This document shows, in pieces, positions 1 to 7,143 of a stretch of 8,930 nt of DNA (within the stretch, counting starts at the first letter, position 1; each line of letters opens with the position of its first letter). Both the position numbers and the translations under genes were made by a program. The stretch is from Chitinophagaceae bacterium UBA1946. GTDB lineage: Bacteria; Bacteroidota; Bacteroidia; Chitinophagales; Chitinophagaceae. The notes under the pieces are model-generated. The model did no database searches and was not told where the DNA came from. It worked only from the letters and a program-made list of their open reading frames with translations. The stretch is taken from NCBI GenBank assembly GCA_002336815.1, contig DDEU01000078.1:99708-108637 (forward strand). Reading direction: 5' to 3'.

Positions 1-1175
1 TAAATGCTCTGGTCAATTTTATATTGTTCATATTTTAATTGTGCCAGGCCAATATCCTGGGTAATGTAAACAGAAGTACCATCTTTTCGCTGTACCAGTT
101 TTTCATCCAGGCCATCGGCCGTAAGATCAATCCAGATGCTGCCATCTTCTTTCTTATAAAATACATTTTTTTCGAGGCCCTGTTGTACAATGTCTTTTCC
201 CAGCAGGTAAGTATCGCTTTCGTAATACGTATTGTCGAAATCTGCCCCAATGCGGTTATACGTAACATCAAAGCCCTGGTACACCCAACCGTTCATTTGT
301 TGCCAGAGTGCCATTACTTCAGGTTTGCCTTCTTCCCAATCCAGCAACATTTGCTTGGCCTCTGCCATGATCGGTGTGTTGGCCCTCGCAATTTCTTTGA
401 TCTCGTCTTTTATCTTCCCGATCTTTTCAGCATCCTTTCCGGCATCAAGGTTTTGAAAAGCCTCCAACAGTTTAGATAGCTTCTCTGCATCAGCAGTGCT
501 GAATTCAGCAAGATCGCCTGCATAGATCTTTTCCATCACCGGCTCCGACTGCGCCTTCAGGTCGTTCTCAAACCGTACATAATAATCTCCAACCAGGTGA
601 TCGCCCTTCGTGCCGGTACTCTCCGGGGTGGCGCCGTTGGCATATTTTTTCCAGGCGATCATGCTTTTGCAAATATGTATACCACGATCATTCACGATCG
701 CAGTTTTGATCACTTCATAGCCGTTCGCTTTAAGTATCTCACTGGTACTCCATCCTAAAAAAATATTTCTCAGGTGGCCCAGGTGCAATGGTTTATTGGT
801 ATTGGGAGATGCATATTCTACCATTACTTTTTTGCCATTCATGGCTGTTTTTCCATAACAAATATCCTGGTGTTGCTGTTGCAGGAGCGTGGTCCAGTAA
901 TGATCCGTAACAGAAAGATTCAAAAATCCCTTGATGATATTGTACCTGGTAAAAAGATCGCTGTTATTATGCACCAGGTGTCCACCGAGTGCTGTGCCGA
1001 TGGCTTCTGGTGAAAGTTTCAGCGTCTTCACCAATGAAAACATCACGATGGTGTAGTCGCCTTCAAACTCCGGCTTGGTTTGGTTTACCTGGAAATCTTT
1101 TGCTGTGAACGGGTGGTTGTACAATGCGGTAAGGCTCTTGATAACACTTTGCTGTATATTGAAAACAATGCTCAT
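1..1175 (-). CDS. argS: Arginyl-tRNA synthetase (ArgS), N-terminal ~391 residues, truncated by the window edge
   Basis: Class I aminoacyl-tRNA synthetase that charges tRNA-Arg with arginine using ATP in the cytoplasm. Reading the minus strand from the ATG at 1175-1173 gives an uninterrupted frame beginning MSIVFNIQQS and still open at base 1. An N-terminal additional (Add-1) domain is followed by the class I nucleotide-binding signature HLGH at residues 131-134, within NKPLHLGHLRN. Further on are the ArgS-typical stretches VNDRGIHICKSM and YITQDIGLAQLKYEQY; the latter normally sits just before the KMSKS-like loop, which is off-window. ArgS proteins are usually about 550-600 residues, so roughly two thirds are present. 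A perfect TAnnTTTG box lies four bases upstream of the ATG, and no Shine-Dalgarno motif is seen. The gene is divergent from the metalloprotease. Identification rests on motif recognition and is firm. Confidence 0.96.
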   Translation of the reverse strand, partial: MSIVFNIQQSVIKSLTALYNHPFTAKDFQVNQTKPEFEGDYTIVMFSLVKTLKLSPEAIGTALGGHLVHNNSDLFTRYNIIKGFLNLSVTDHYWTTLLQQQHQDICYGKTAMNGKKVMVEYASPNTNKPLHLGHLRNIFLGWSTSEILKANGYEVIKTAIVNDRGIHICKSMIAWKKYANGATPESTGTKGDHLVGDYYVRFENDLKAQSEPVMEKIYAGDLAEFSTADAEKLSKLLEAFQNLDAGKDAEKIGKIKDEIKEIARANTPIMAEAKQMLLDWEEGKPEVMALWQQMNGWVYQGFDVTYNRIGADFDNTYYESDTYLLGKDIVQQGLEKNVFYKKEDGSIWIDLTADGLDEKLVQRKDGTSVYITQDIGLAQLKYEQYKIDQSI

Positions 1176-1179
1176 GCGG

Positions 1180-1187
1180 CAAAAATA
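1180..1187 (-). promoter_or_regulatory. Candidate -7 box (TATTTTTG) of the argS promoter
   Basis: On the minus strand the sequence reads TATTTTTG, a perfect match to the Bacteroidota -7 consensus TAnnTTTG, followed by CCGC and then the argS ATG. No clear TTTG -33 element is found 17-23 bases upstream. If the box is used, transcription would start at or within a base or two of the ATG, giving a leaderless or nearly leaderless mRNA. The region is A/T-rich, so a chance match is possible. Confidence 0.4.
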
Positions 1188-1396
1188 ATGAAAACGAAAG
1201 AACGGGTGGGGAAAAGAAAGTAGCAGTTGAGATTGCATTAAAATACAAAATGAAACACCCGGCAGTATTATATATTACATATTCTTTAGTTGGCCAGGAT
1301 CATTTATCCAGATATTATGTTATTTGACCTGTAAAAATTCAGAATTTGAAAACCATCCTGTACATTCGCCGCTAATTTTTTCCAAACAAGCGCAAT

Positions 1397-4300
1397 ATGA
1401 AATTCAATTTTACCCTGGCCCTTATCCTGGTATGTATGGGTATCGGCACCGCCAATGCCCAGCAACTGCAACCGGCCGGCAAAAACTTTAAGAAAGAACG
1501 CCGGGCTGCCGCCAGCAAACAGGCTACAACCGTTGCCCCGGTTGCGCCGGCAGCAAGACCCGGAGGCAGTACACCCAGAAGGCAGCAATGCGGATTTGCC
1601 GCTTACATGGAAAAGGCAAGGGCAAAAGGATTCAATGAAGATTTGTATGAAAGCCAGATGAAGCGCTTTGTTCAGCAAAGACTTGCTGCCGGCCCTGGTG
1701 CTTTTACCGGTACGGTAACCATACCGGTTGTATTTCACGTAATTTACCGTTCCGGGGATGCACTTGGCACCGCTTCGCCTAATTTGAGTGCTATCAAATA
1801 CCAGGCACAGATAGACCAGCTGAATGCTGACTACGCAAATCTTTCCGGCTCAACCTATGGGGTAGCGGCAGATGTAAGGCTGCGATTTTGCCTGGCGCTT
1901 GTTGACACCACCGGTAAACCTCTCACTGAACCGGGCATTGACCGTGTGAGTGGAACTGCCAGGGGATTCAGTATCACCAATACCATGAATGATGTGAACG
2001 TGCAGGATTATTTTGATCTTACCATCAAGCCAGCGACGATCTGGGATCCCTTCAGCTATTTTAATGTGTGGACGGGCGCCATGGACAACAGTGGCTTGCT
2101 CGGCTATTCAACCTTCCCCTCTTTTAGTACACTTGACGGGCTTGATAACGGTGAATCTTCCGGAACTGCCGGTTGTGTGATCAACTGGCGTTGCATTGGA
2201 AGTATTGCCAGCCCCGGTAACGAGTCTACATTTGGATTGGGTCGCACGCTGACACATGAATCAGGTCACTTTTTTGGCCTGCGCCATATCTGGGGTGATG
2301 CTGCCTGCGGAGAAGATTTTTGCAGCGATACACCACCGCAAGACCAGGAAACTAGTGGCTGCCCGGCAGCCGGAACTTTGAACAACTGTGCTCCATCGGG
2401 TCCCAAGATGTTTCAAAATTACATGGACTATACAGACGACAATTGTGTAAATACATTTACGGCACAACAGGCTTTGCGTTGCCAGGCCGCTATGGATAAC
2501 AGTCCACGCAGGTTTACCCTCATTACCTCAAAAGCATGCCAGGCAAGGCCGGGAAATTCGATTGGTTTTGGAACAGGACTGGCATATTCGGTGGCGGAAA
2601 CCGGCGCTCCCGGAACCTGCCCCAATACCAGGTCTTACAGTTTCAAAATATATGTATCCGATAAAGCTACAGGGAATGCTACCTTAACATTCGGCCGGGT
2701 TTCAGGAACTGCTACGCTTAATACAGACTACAGCATTTCACCTGTTTCAGTGCTTTACACTGCCAACGACAATACGGCCAAAACCGTCACCATTACCATT
2801 AATGATGACCAAATAGCAGAACCGGCAGAAACGATCGAGATCGGTTATACCATCAGCGGTACAGGTGTTATTGCAGGCCCGGATAAACAAACGCTTTCTT
2901 TAACCATTGTGGATGATGATGTAGCGGGTATTGCCGTGAATGATGCAGCGCCTTTAACGACAGTGCTAACTCAAAATTTTAATGCGGCCGCAAGCATTCC
3001 TGCGGGCTGGGTTACTTCTGTTTATGATGATGGCAGCAGCAGCTACACCCCCAACCAGTGGGTAGTGAGCGCCAATGGCGGAACAGGTACTACCGGCAAT
3101 GCAGCACACATTACAAGAAATACCGGCACCAAACCTAACACTTACGCCAACACGAATTTTTCTGATGCCTACCTGTTCACTCCATTGCTGGATGCTACCG
3201 GCCTGGCGAACCTTGTGCTCAGCTTTAAATGGCGTTGCCTGGGAGAAGCCGGATTTGATGAAGGTTATATCGGTTATATACCGGAAGGACAGGCGGTTGA
3301 TGCCAACAACGTGATCTATTTTGATACCACGCTGGGCGGACTGGCAGCAGCCACCGCAGCAAGAACGGCTACACTGAACCTGCCGATCGCATTAAGCAAT
3401 AAAAGGTTTTACCTCGTGTTCAACTGGTTCAATGATGAATCTGTCGGTGCCAACCCACCTTTCACCATTGATGACATTTCTGTTACCGGTAAGAGCTTTT
3501 CTGTAGCAACCACTACAGATGCCGATACTGCATTTGCACAGTACAGTGCACAAACGGTAAATTATTACAGCCAGTCGGCAGCAGGCAGCAGGCTGATCGC
3601 TACCATTGCCAATCCAGACCAGGATCTTAGTTGTATTACTGCGGGCGTTCAATATGCTGGCACGGGCAAAACAGTGCTGCAAACGCAAAACGGAAGTTAT
3701 TTCAGAACCGATAAAGTGATCAGGATCACTCCTGCAGTTGCCAACAACAGCGTTCATTACCAGGGTACATTGTATTTTACCACTGCAGAATTATCGCCCA
3801 CCTGGACAGCAACAGAAATTCCTGCGCTGAAAATTTTGAAAGTAAAAGACGGGGTAGATATATTTGGTGTGATAACTTCTGCTGATGCTGAACTGATCAC
3901 TCCAACATTTGTTGACGGTTCTGCTAAAGGATATTACAGTTATACAGGCAACTTCACTGGTTTCTCTCAATTCATGCTGGTATCGCAGAATACGGTGGTG
4001 CCGGTTCGCTTGCTGAGTTTTGATGCAAAGGCCAATAAAAACTCTGTATCATTGAACTGGGCTACTGCACAGGAACTAAACAATAAAGGCTTTACTGTTG
4101 AAAGAAGCACCAGTGGCACCAGCTTTGAAAAGATTGGCTGGGTGAATGGCAAACTGAACAGTGTTCAGGCTTCTTACAGCTTTAACGATAATTATGTACA
4201 GCCCAATACGGTTTACTATTACAGGCTTCGCCAGGTAGATGCAGATGGTAAGGAAGAGCTGTCGCCGGTTCGCCAGGTACGCATCAGCAAGTCTGGTATC

Positions 4301-4543
4301 AGCGTTACCGTTAGTCCTGTTCCTGCAAGATCTGTAATGAATGTGTACATCAACGGCACCGCACAGGCGGCTTCCGTGAACCTGGTAAATGCACAGGGGC
4401 AACTGGTGAAAAGCTGGACTAACGTGAACGCTTATAACAGCGCTTATTCACTGGATGTAAGCAACCTGCCCTCAGGTGTATATGTACTCAACATCACTCT
4501 GCCGGAAGAAAAGATCGTGAAGAAGGTAGTGATCGAAAAATAA
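1397..4543 (+). CDS. Secreted M43-type (pappalysin/cytophagalysin-like) zinc metalloprotease with T9SS type A sorting domain
   Basis: Predicted extracellular metalloendopeptidase of 1048 residues. Residues 1-21 form a Sec signal peptide (cut likely after TANA|QQ). A low-complexity pro-region follows, with Cys65 (RRQQCGF), a possible cysteine-switch residue. The catalytic domain spans about 100-380. Its zinc site H287-E288-x2-H291-x2-G294-x2-H297 matches HExxHxxGxxH, and the Met-turn lies in NYMDYTDD (Met343). Several cysteines (304, 309, 322, 331, 350) follow the zinc site, as in M43 proteases. Next come a Calx-beta-like domain (about 395-508, ending LTIVDDD), a cleaved-adhesin/jelly-roll-like domain (about 522-697, ending FTIDDISVTG), a less clear beta segment (about 705-865) and an FnIII-like domain opening PVRLLSFDAKA (about 869-963). 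The T9SS sorting domain (about 968-1048) contains LPSGVYVLNI and ends KKVVIEK. The sorting domain implies export through the type IX system and removal of the C-terminus at the surface. Substrate is unknown. The chosen start is the first ATG and directly precedes the signal peptide. Confidence 0.93.
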   Translation: MKFNFTLALILVCMGIGTANAQQLQPAGKNFKKERRAAASKQATTVAPVAPAARPGGSTPRRQQCGFAAYMEKARAKGFNEDLYESQMKRFVQQRLAAGPGAFTGTVTIPVVFHVIYRSGDALGTASPNLSAIKYQAQIDQLNADYANLSGSTYGVAADVRLRFCLALVDTTGKPLTEPGIDRVSGTARGFSITNTMNDVNVQDYFDLTIKPATIWDPFSYFNVWTGAMDNSGLLGYSTFPSFSTLDGLDNGESSGTAGCVINWRCIGSIASPGNESTFGLGRTLTHESGHFFGLRHIWGDAACGEDFCSDTPPQDQETSGCPAAGTLNNCAPSGPKMFQNYMDYTDDNCVNTFTAQQALRCQAAMDNSPRRFTLITSKACQARPGNSIGFGTGLAYSVAETGAPGTCPNTRSYSFKIYVSDKATGNATLTFGRVSGTATLNTDYSISPVSVLYTANDNTAKTVTITINDDQIAEPAETIEIGYTISGTGVIAGPDKQTLSLTIVDDDVAGIAVNDAAPLTTVLTQNFNAAASIPAGWVTSVYDDGSSSYTPNQWVVSANGGTGTTGNAAHITRNTGTKPNTYANTNFSDAYLFTPLLDATGLANLVLSFKWRCLGEAGFDEGYIGYIPEGQAVDANNVIYFDTTLGGLAAATAARTATLNLPIALSNKRFYLVFNWFNDESVGANPPFTIDDISVTGKSFSVATTTDADTAFAQYSAQTVNYYSQSAAGSRLIATIANPDQDLSCITAGVQYAGTGKTVLQTQNGSYFRTDKVIRITPAVANNSVHYQGTLYFTTAELSPTWTATEIPALKILKVKDGVDIFGVITSADAELITPTFVDGSAKGYYSYTGNFTGFSQFMLVSQNTVVPVRLLSFDAKANKNSVSLNWATAQELNNKGFTVERSTSGTSFEKIGWVNGKLNSVQASYSFNDNYVQPNTVYYYRLRQVDADGKEELSPVRQVRISKSGISVTVSPVPARSVMNVYINGTAQAASVNLVNAQGQLVKSWTNVNAYNSAYSLDVSNLPSGVYVLNITLPEEKIVKKVVIEK

Positions 4544-4561
4544 TTGTTCACTCCGGAATAA

Positions 4562-4706
4562 AAAAGAAAGAGGCTGTATCAAAAGTTACCATTGGTTGTC
4601 ATATTGAGCTTGTCGAAATATAACAATCAATGGCAATCAAATCTGTAAACATTTCGCTAAATCAATGTGACAGATTTGATTGCTTTTGATACAGTCTCTT
4701 TCTTTT
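4562..4706. repeat. 145-base cloverleaf (three-way junction) inverted-repeat element, MITE-like, possible bidirectional terminator
   Basis: Almost every base of this stretch can pair with another within it. Outer stem P1 pairs 4562-4585 with 4683-4706: 24 base pairs, one of them G4573/T4695. Inside are two hairpins. P2 pairs 4589-4599 with 4623-4633 (11 pairs, one G4595/T4627), then continues past a C4600/A4622 mismatch with 4601-4605 to 4617-4621, leaving an 11-base loop. P3 pairs 4634-4646 with 4670-4682 (13 perfect pairs), with a 23-base loop that can form a further small stem (ACATT 4649-4653 with AATGT 4664-4668). P2 abuts P3 and P3 abuts P1 with no unpaired base; only 4586-4588 separates P1 from P2. 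TAA occurs at both outer edges (4559-4561 and 4706-4708). The element fills the gap between two convergent genes. It carries no coding capacity. A small non-autonomous mobile element is the best guess, with a terminator role possible. Confidence 0.85.
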
Positions 4707-4720
4707 AATGCCGTTCAACC

Positions 4721-6424
4721 TTACAGGTTTGCGATCTTTATTTCTTTGGGATATTTTACGGAGTAAGTGAATCGAACCTTCCTGCTTTCTCCCGGTTTCA
4801 GTGAAAGCTTCCAGGTGAGTACGCCGGTTTCTTCATTTACCAATGCATCCTTGCTGTCTTCCAGTTTTACTTCAATGTCTTTTACAATGCTGATAGGGTA
4901 TTGATCTTTCAGTAACAGGTCCACATCGGTTATTTTATTATTCTTCACTGTTAATTCATACGTGAAGGTTTGCCGGGTAGTACTGCCGCTGGTTTTAGTG
5001 CTGGTGTATTCTTTAACAGCGCTCCGCTTAATGGCCACTCTTCTGTCTTTGCCGAGCGATAAATTCAACGTGTCTGCGGTACTGTTGGGATCTATCATCG
5101 ATTTGCCGAGATAGGTATTGTCCATGATGATGTTGGCAACGCCGGGCAACAAATCAAGTTTTTGCCAATCGGTTATTTCGGCCAGCAGGTAAGCATCCTT
5201 GTCAAGTTTGGGCACTGAATAATTTTTCAGCGCTGCATTGATCTTTTCTTCTTTGATGGTTACACTGTGTACCTGCCCGTCACTTTCAATATTGTAAGGC
5301 AGGTCAATCTCGAAATTCGTATTGAGCTGGCTTTCACTCAGCGTTGTAAAGCGCTGCAGGGTAGAAGCGTCCACCGTTTGCACTGCCCCTGTCCGATCTT
5401 TTCGCATTGCAGTTGCGTAACCGGTAGTTACAATTTCTTCTTTCAGCGATTTATCATCCGATGCAAAAGACTGCAGGGTGTTGGAGAGGTAAAAATTATT
5501 GGTGGTATTGTTTTGTGCCTGTGCCAGCAATTTGGGTACATACTGTTGCAGGTACCAGGGCGTTAACAGCGGTGCTACGCCACCCCAGCTTGGGTTGGCG
5601 GTGCTTAAGGTAAGTTTGGTTTGTTTCCAGTCGATGCCGGTTGACTGGGTAATGGAAGCTTTGTACACCAGCCTGATCTCGTTGGTTTTTGAATTCACCC
5701 GTACATCATACAGGGGCGTAAAACCTGCTGTGTTGGTAAAGTAGCTGAAGGATACCGGTAACTCGCCACTCTTATTGCAGATAACCTGCAACGTTAGCTG
5801 GCCGTAGGATTTGGCGGGTTTAACAGGTTTGTTCTGTGCCTCATAGATCCTTGTTTGCAGGTCGCTGATCTTTTCGGTAAGTACTGCATTGTCTTCACCA
5901 AGTTTAAAAATAGTGGCCCTGGCTTTTTCGATCCTGGTATTGCCGGCATTGATCAGTTTAATGGCTTCATCGCTGCTAATGACCTTGCTGCTGCTTTCTT
6001 TCATTGCAATTTCTATCAGCCTGTTGGTATTGTCCAGCGTTTGGGTCTCAATTTCTATGATGTTGCTGATCCTGGCCTGTTCTTTCTGAATGAGTTTGAT
6101 GCTGTCCTGCAATTTTTTTATCAATGGATTGATCACAACAGGAGCAGGCGGCGTGTAAACAGCGAACTGCTGCGAAAGCAAGGCTGCATTTTCGGGCAGG
6201 TTTATCTGCAAACTGTTCACATCGATATTGGTGCTGAGCTGGTTGATCACGATGATCTTTGTGCTGCTGTTGACAATCACTTTTGCGTTGTGGGTTAATT
6301 CAGCACCGTAACCAAAGTACACGGTTGCGGCAGACAATGCTGCATCTGCCCTCGCTGTATCCTGTGCAGCCAAACCAAGAGAGCCTGCTAATAAAATGAT
6401 GATGGTAGTGGATAATCGTTTCAT
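4721..6424 (-). CDS. DUF4140/DUF4139 (MuiA-like) exported protein with a SusC-plug-like insertion
   Basis: Exported protein of 567 residues with a Sec signal peptide (MKRLSTTIIILLAGSLGLAA|QDT). An N-terminal DUF4140-type domain (about 30-95) contains AATVYFGYGAELTH and the stretch SLQINLPENA. A long helical, probably coiled-coil segment (about 100-198), rich in Lys, Glu, Ile and Leu, follows. The DUF4139 beta-rich region runs from about 208 to the C-terminus, with FTPLYDVRV, TLSTANPSWGG, and near the end DQYPIS and LTWKLSLKPGE. This domain order is that of proteins annotated as 'mucoidy inhibitor MuiA family'; the biochemical role of the family is not established. The DUF4139 region is interrupted at about 300-365 by a low-complexity stretch that includes EEIVTTGYAT and KDRTGAV, resembling the start of a SusC/TonB-receptor plug domain. 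The start is the ATG at 6424-6422, just before the signal peptide; an upstream ATG ten bases earlier is out of frame. The gene is divergent from the GNAT gene. Confidence 0.88.
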   Translation of the reverse strand: MKRLSTTIIILLAGSLGLAAQDTARADAALSAATVYFGYGAELTHNAKVIVNSSTKIIVINQLSTNIDVNSLQINLPENAALLSQQFAVYTPPAPVVINPLIKKLQDSIKLIQKEQARISNIIEIETQTLDNTNRLIEIAMKESSSKVISSDEAIKLINAGNTRIEKARATIFKLGEDNAVLTEKISDLQTRIYEAQNKPVKPAKSYGQLTLQVICNKSGELPVSFSYFTNTAGFTPLYDVRVNSKTNEIRLVYKASITQSTGIDWKQTKLTLSTANPSWGGVAPLLTPWYLQQYVPKLLAQAQNNTTNNFYLSNTLQSFASDDKSLKEEIVTTGYATAMRKDRTGAVQTVDASTLQRFTTLSESQLNTNFEIDLPYNIESDGQVHSVTIKEEKINAALKNYSVPKLDKDAYLLAEITDWQKLDLLPGVANIIMDNTYLGKSMIDPNSTADTLNLSLGKDRRVAIKRSAVKEYTSTKTSGSTTRQTFTYELTVKNNKITDVDLLLKDQYPISIVKDIEVKLEDSKDALVNEETGVLTWKLSLKPGESRKVRFTYSVKYPKEIKIANL

Positions 6425-6532
6425 GAATTTTCATTTGTTTGGAGATAGATGAAAAAAGAAAAGCGATTACACAATACGCTGCAATAAAATTCCCGGTTGG
6501 ATTGTTAAAAGAAAAATGATTAGCATTACTGC

Positions 6533-7063
6533 ATGAAATATTTACTCAGTCAACAGCACACGGAGCGCTTGTTTTTTCGATTGATACAGGAAACTGATTA
6601 TGCTGCATGGCTGCCATTTCACCAGCATCCATCCACTGCTTTACATTGGGTATCGCCAAAAGAAACGCCGGAAACAGCCTGTAGTAAATGGTATGATAAA
6701 CAGTTTGGCCGATATCAAAACAACCTTGGCGGAATGAATGCATTGATCGAAAAACAAAGCGGTCGCCTGGTTGGGCATTGCGGTCTGCTTGTACAAAGGG
6801 TGGATGAAAAAGAAGAATTGGAGATCGCTTATTCTTTATTGCCCGCATACTGGAATAAAGGTTATGCTACAGAAGCAGCCATTAAATGCAGGGATTTTGC
6901 TTTTGAAAATAATTTTGCCACTTCATTGATATCCATCATCAGCATCACCAATATTCCCTCAGAAAAAGTTGCATTAAAAGTTGGGATGATAAAGGATAAA
7001 GAAACGGTTTACAATGGTAACAGGGTGAATATCTTCAGGCTGTATAGTCCACTCATGAAATGA
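6533..7063 (+). CDS. GNAT-family N-acetyltransferase, RimJ/RimL type
   Basis: Cytoplasmic acetyl-CoA-dependent N-acetyltransferase of 176 residues, the usual length for a single-domain GNAT. The N-terminal TERLFFRLIQETDYAAW (residues 10-26) is the typical opening of the RimJ/RimL subgroup (Acetyltransf_3). Residues 79-86 (LVGHCGLL) and 95-104 (ELEIAYSLLP) give the central strands. The acetyl-CoA pyrophosphate-binding motif A appears as YWNKGYATEA (residues 106-115), matching the Q/R-x-x-G-x-G/A pattern with N108, K109, G110 and A112. The segment SIISITNIPSEKVALKVGM (about 133-151) is the usual strand followed by the Asn-x-x-S-x-x-V-x-x-K-x-G-M helix. Substrate cannot be told from sequence: ribosomal protein N-termini, small amines and antibiotics are all acetylated by relatives. 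An in-frame TAG at 6521-6523 blocks any upstream start. There is no Shine-Dalgarno motif. The gene converges with the OmpA-like gene. Confidence 0.9.
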   Translation: MKYLLSQQHTERLFFRLIQETDYAAWLPFHQHPSTALHWVSPKETPETACSKWYDKQFGRYQNNLGGMNALIEKQSGRLVGHCGLLVQRVDEKEELEIAYSLLPAYWNKGYATEAAIKCRDFAFENNFATSLISIISITNIPSEKVALKVGMIKDKETVYNGNRVNIFRLYSPLMK

Positions 7064-7100
7064 AGATGCAATAATATTATCGTCATCCGGGTTAACAAAA

Positions 7101-7135
7101 GATGCAGGAATGAATCAGTAATTCAGCCCTGCATC
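7101..7135. terminator. Hairpin terminator between convergent genes, probably bidirectional
   Basis: GATGCAGG at 7101-7108 pairs perfectly with CCTGCATC at 7128-7135. After a two-by-two internal mismatch, TGAAT 7111-7115 pairs with ATTCA 7121-7125 around a five-base loop. On the minus strand the stem is followed at once by TTTTGTT, the tract expected for terminating the OmpA-like gene, whose stop is at 7144-7146. On the plus strand a T-rich run (GGTTTTATTT, 7140-7149) begins about four bases after the stem and could terminate the GNAT transcript. Position and symmetry fit a shared terminator in the 80-base gap. Confidence 0.7.
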
Positions 7136-7143
7136 ACCTGGTT

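Noticed and set aside
39..479. 146-residue plus-strand open frame (and the overlapping 232-456 and minus 35-271 frames)
   Set aside because: They lie over the argS coding frame, whose minus-strand translation has clear synthetase motifs; the alternative translations look like nothing recognisable.
1373..1380. TAATTTTT as a -7 box for the protease, with TTTG at 1345-1348 as -33
   Set aside because: The -7 box lacks the final G and the 24-base spacing is outside the usual 17-23; TACATTCG at 1361-1368 is an equally weak alternative with no -33 partner, so no promoter was called.
1433..1438. Cys13 of the protease (LVCMG) as a lipoprotein cysteine
   Set aside because: It is inside the hydrophobic core, lacks a lipobox (L-[AST]-[GA]-C), and a normal signal peptidase I site follows at residue 21.
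1304..1738. 144-residue minus-strand open frame at the protease start
   Set aside because: It overlaps the signal peptide and pro-region of the M43 protease, has no family features, and is an antisense shadow of GC-rich third-position codons.
5855..6298. 147-residue plus-strand open frame inside the DUF4139 gene
   Set aside because: Antisense of a well-supported exported protein; no motif, and no ribosome binding or promoter signal.
7071..7080. ATAATATTAT palindrome just after the GNAT stop
   Set aside because: Ten bases of pure A/T give a weak stem with no loop; the nearby 7101-7135 hairpin explains termination better.
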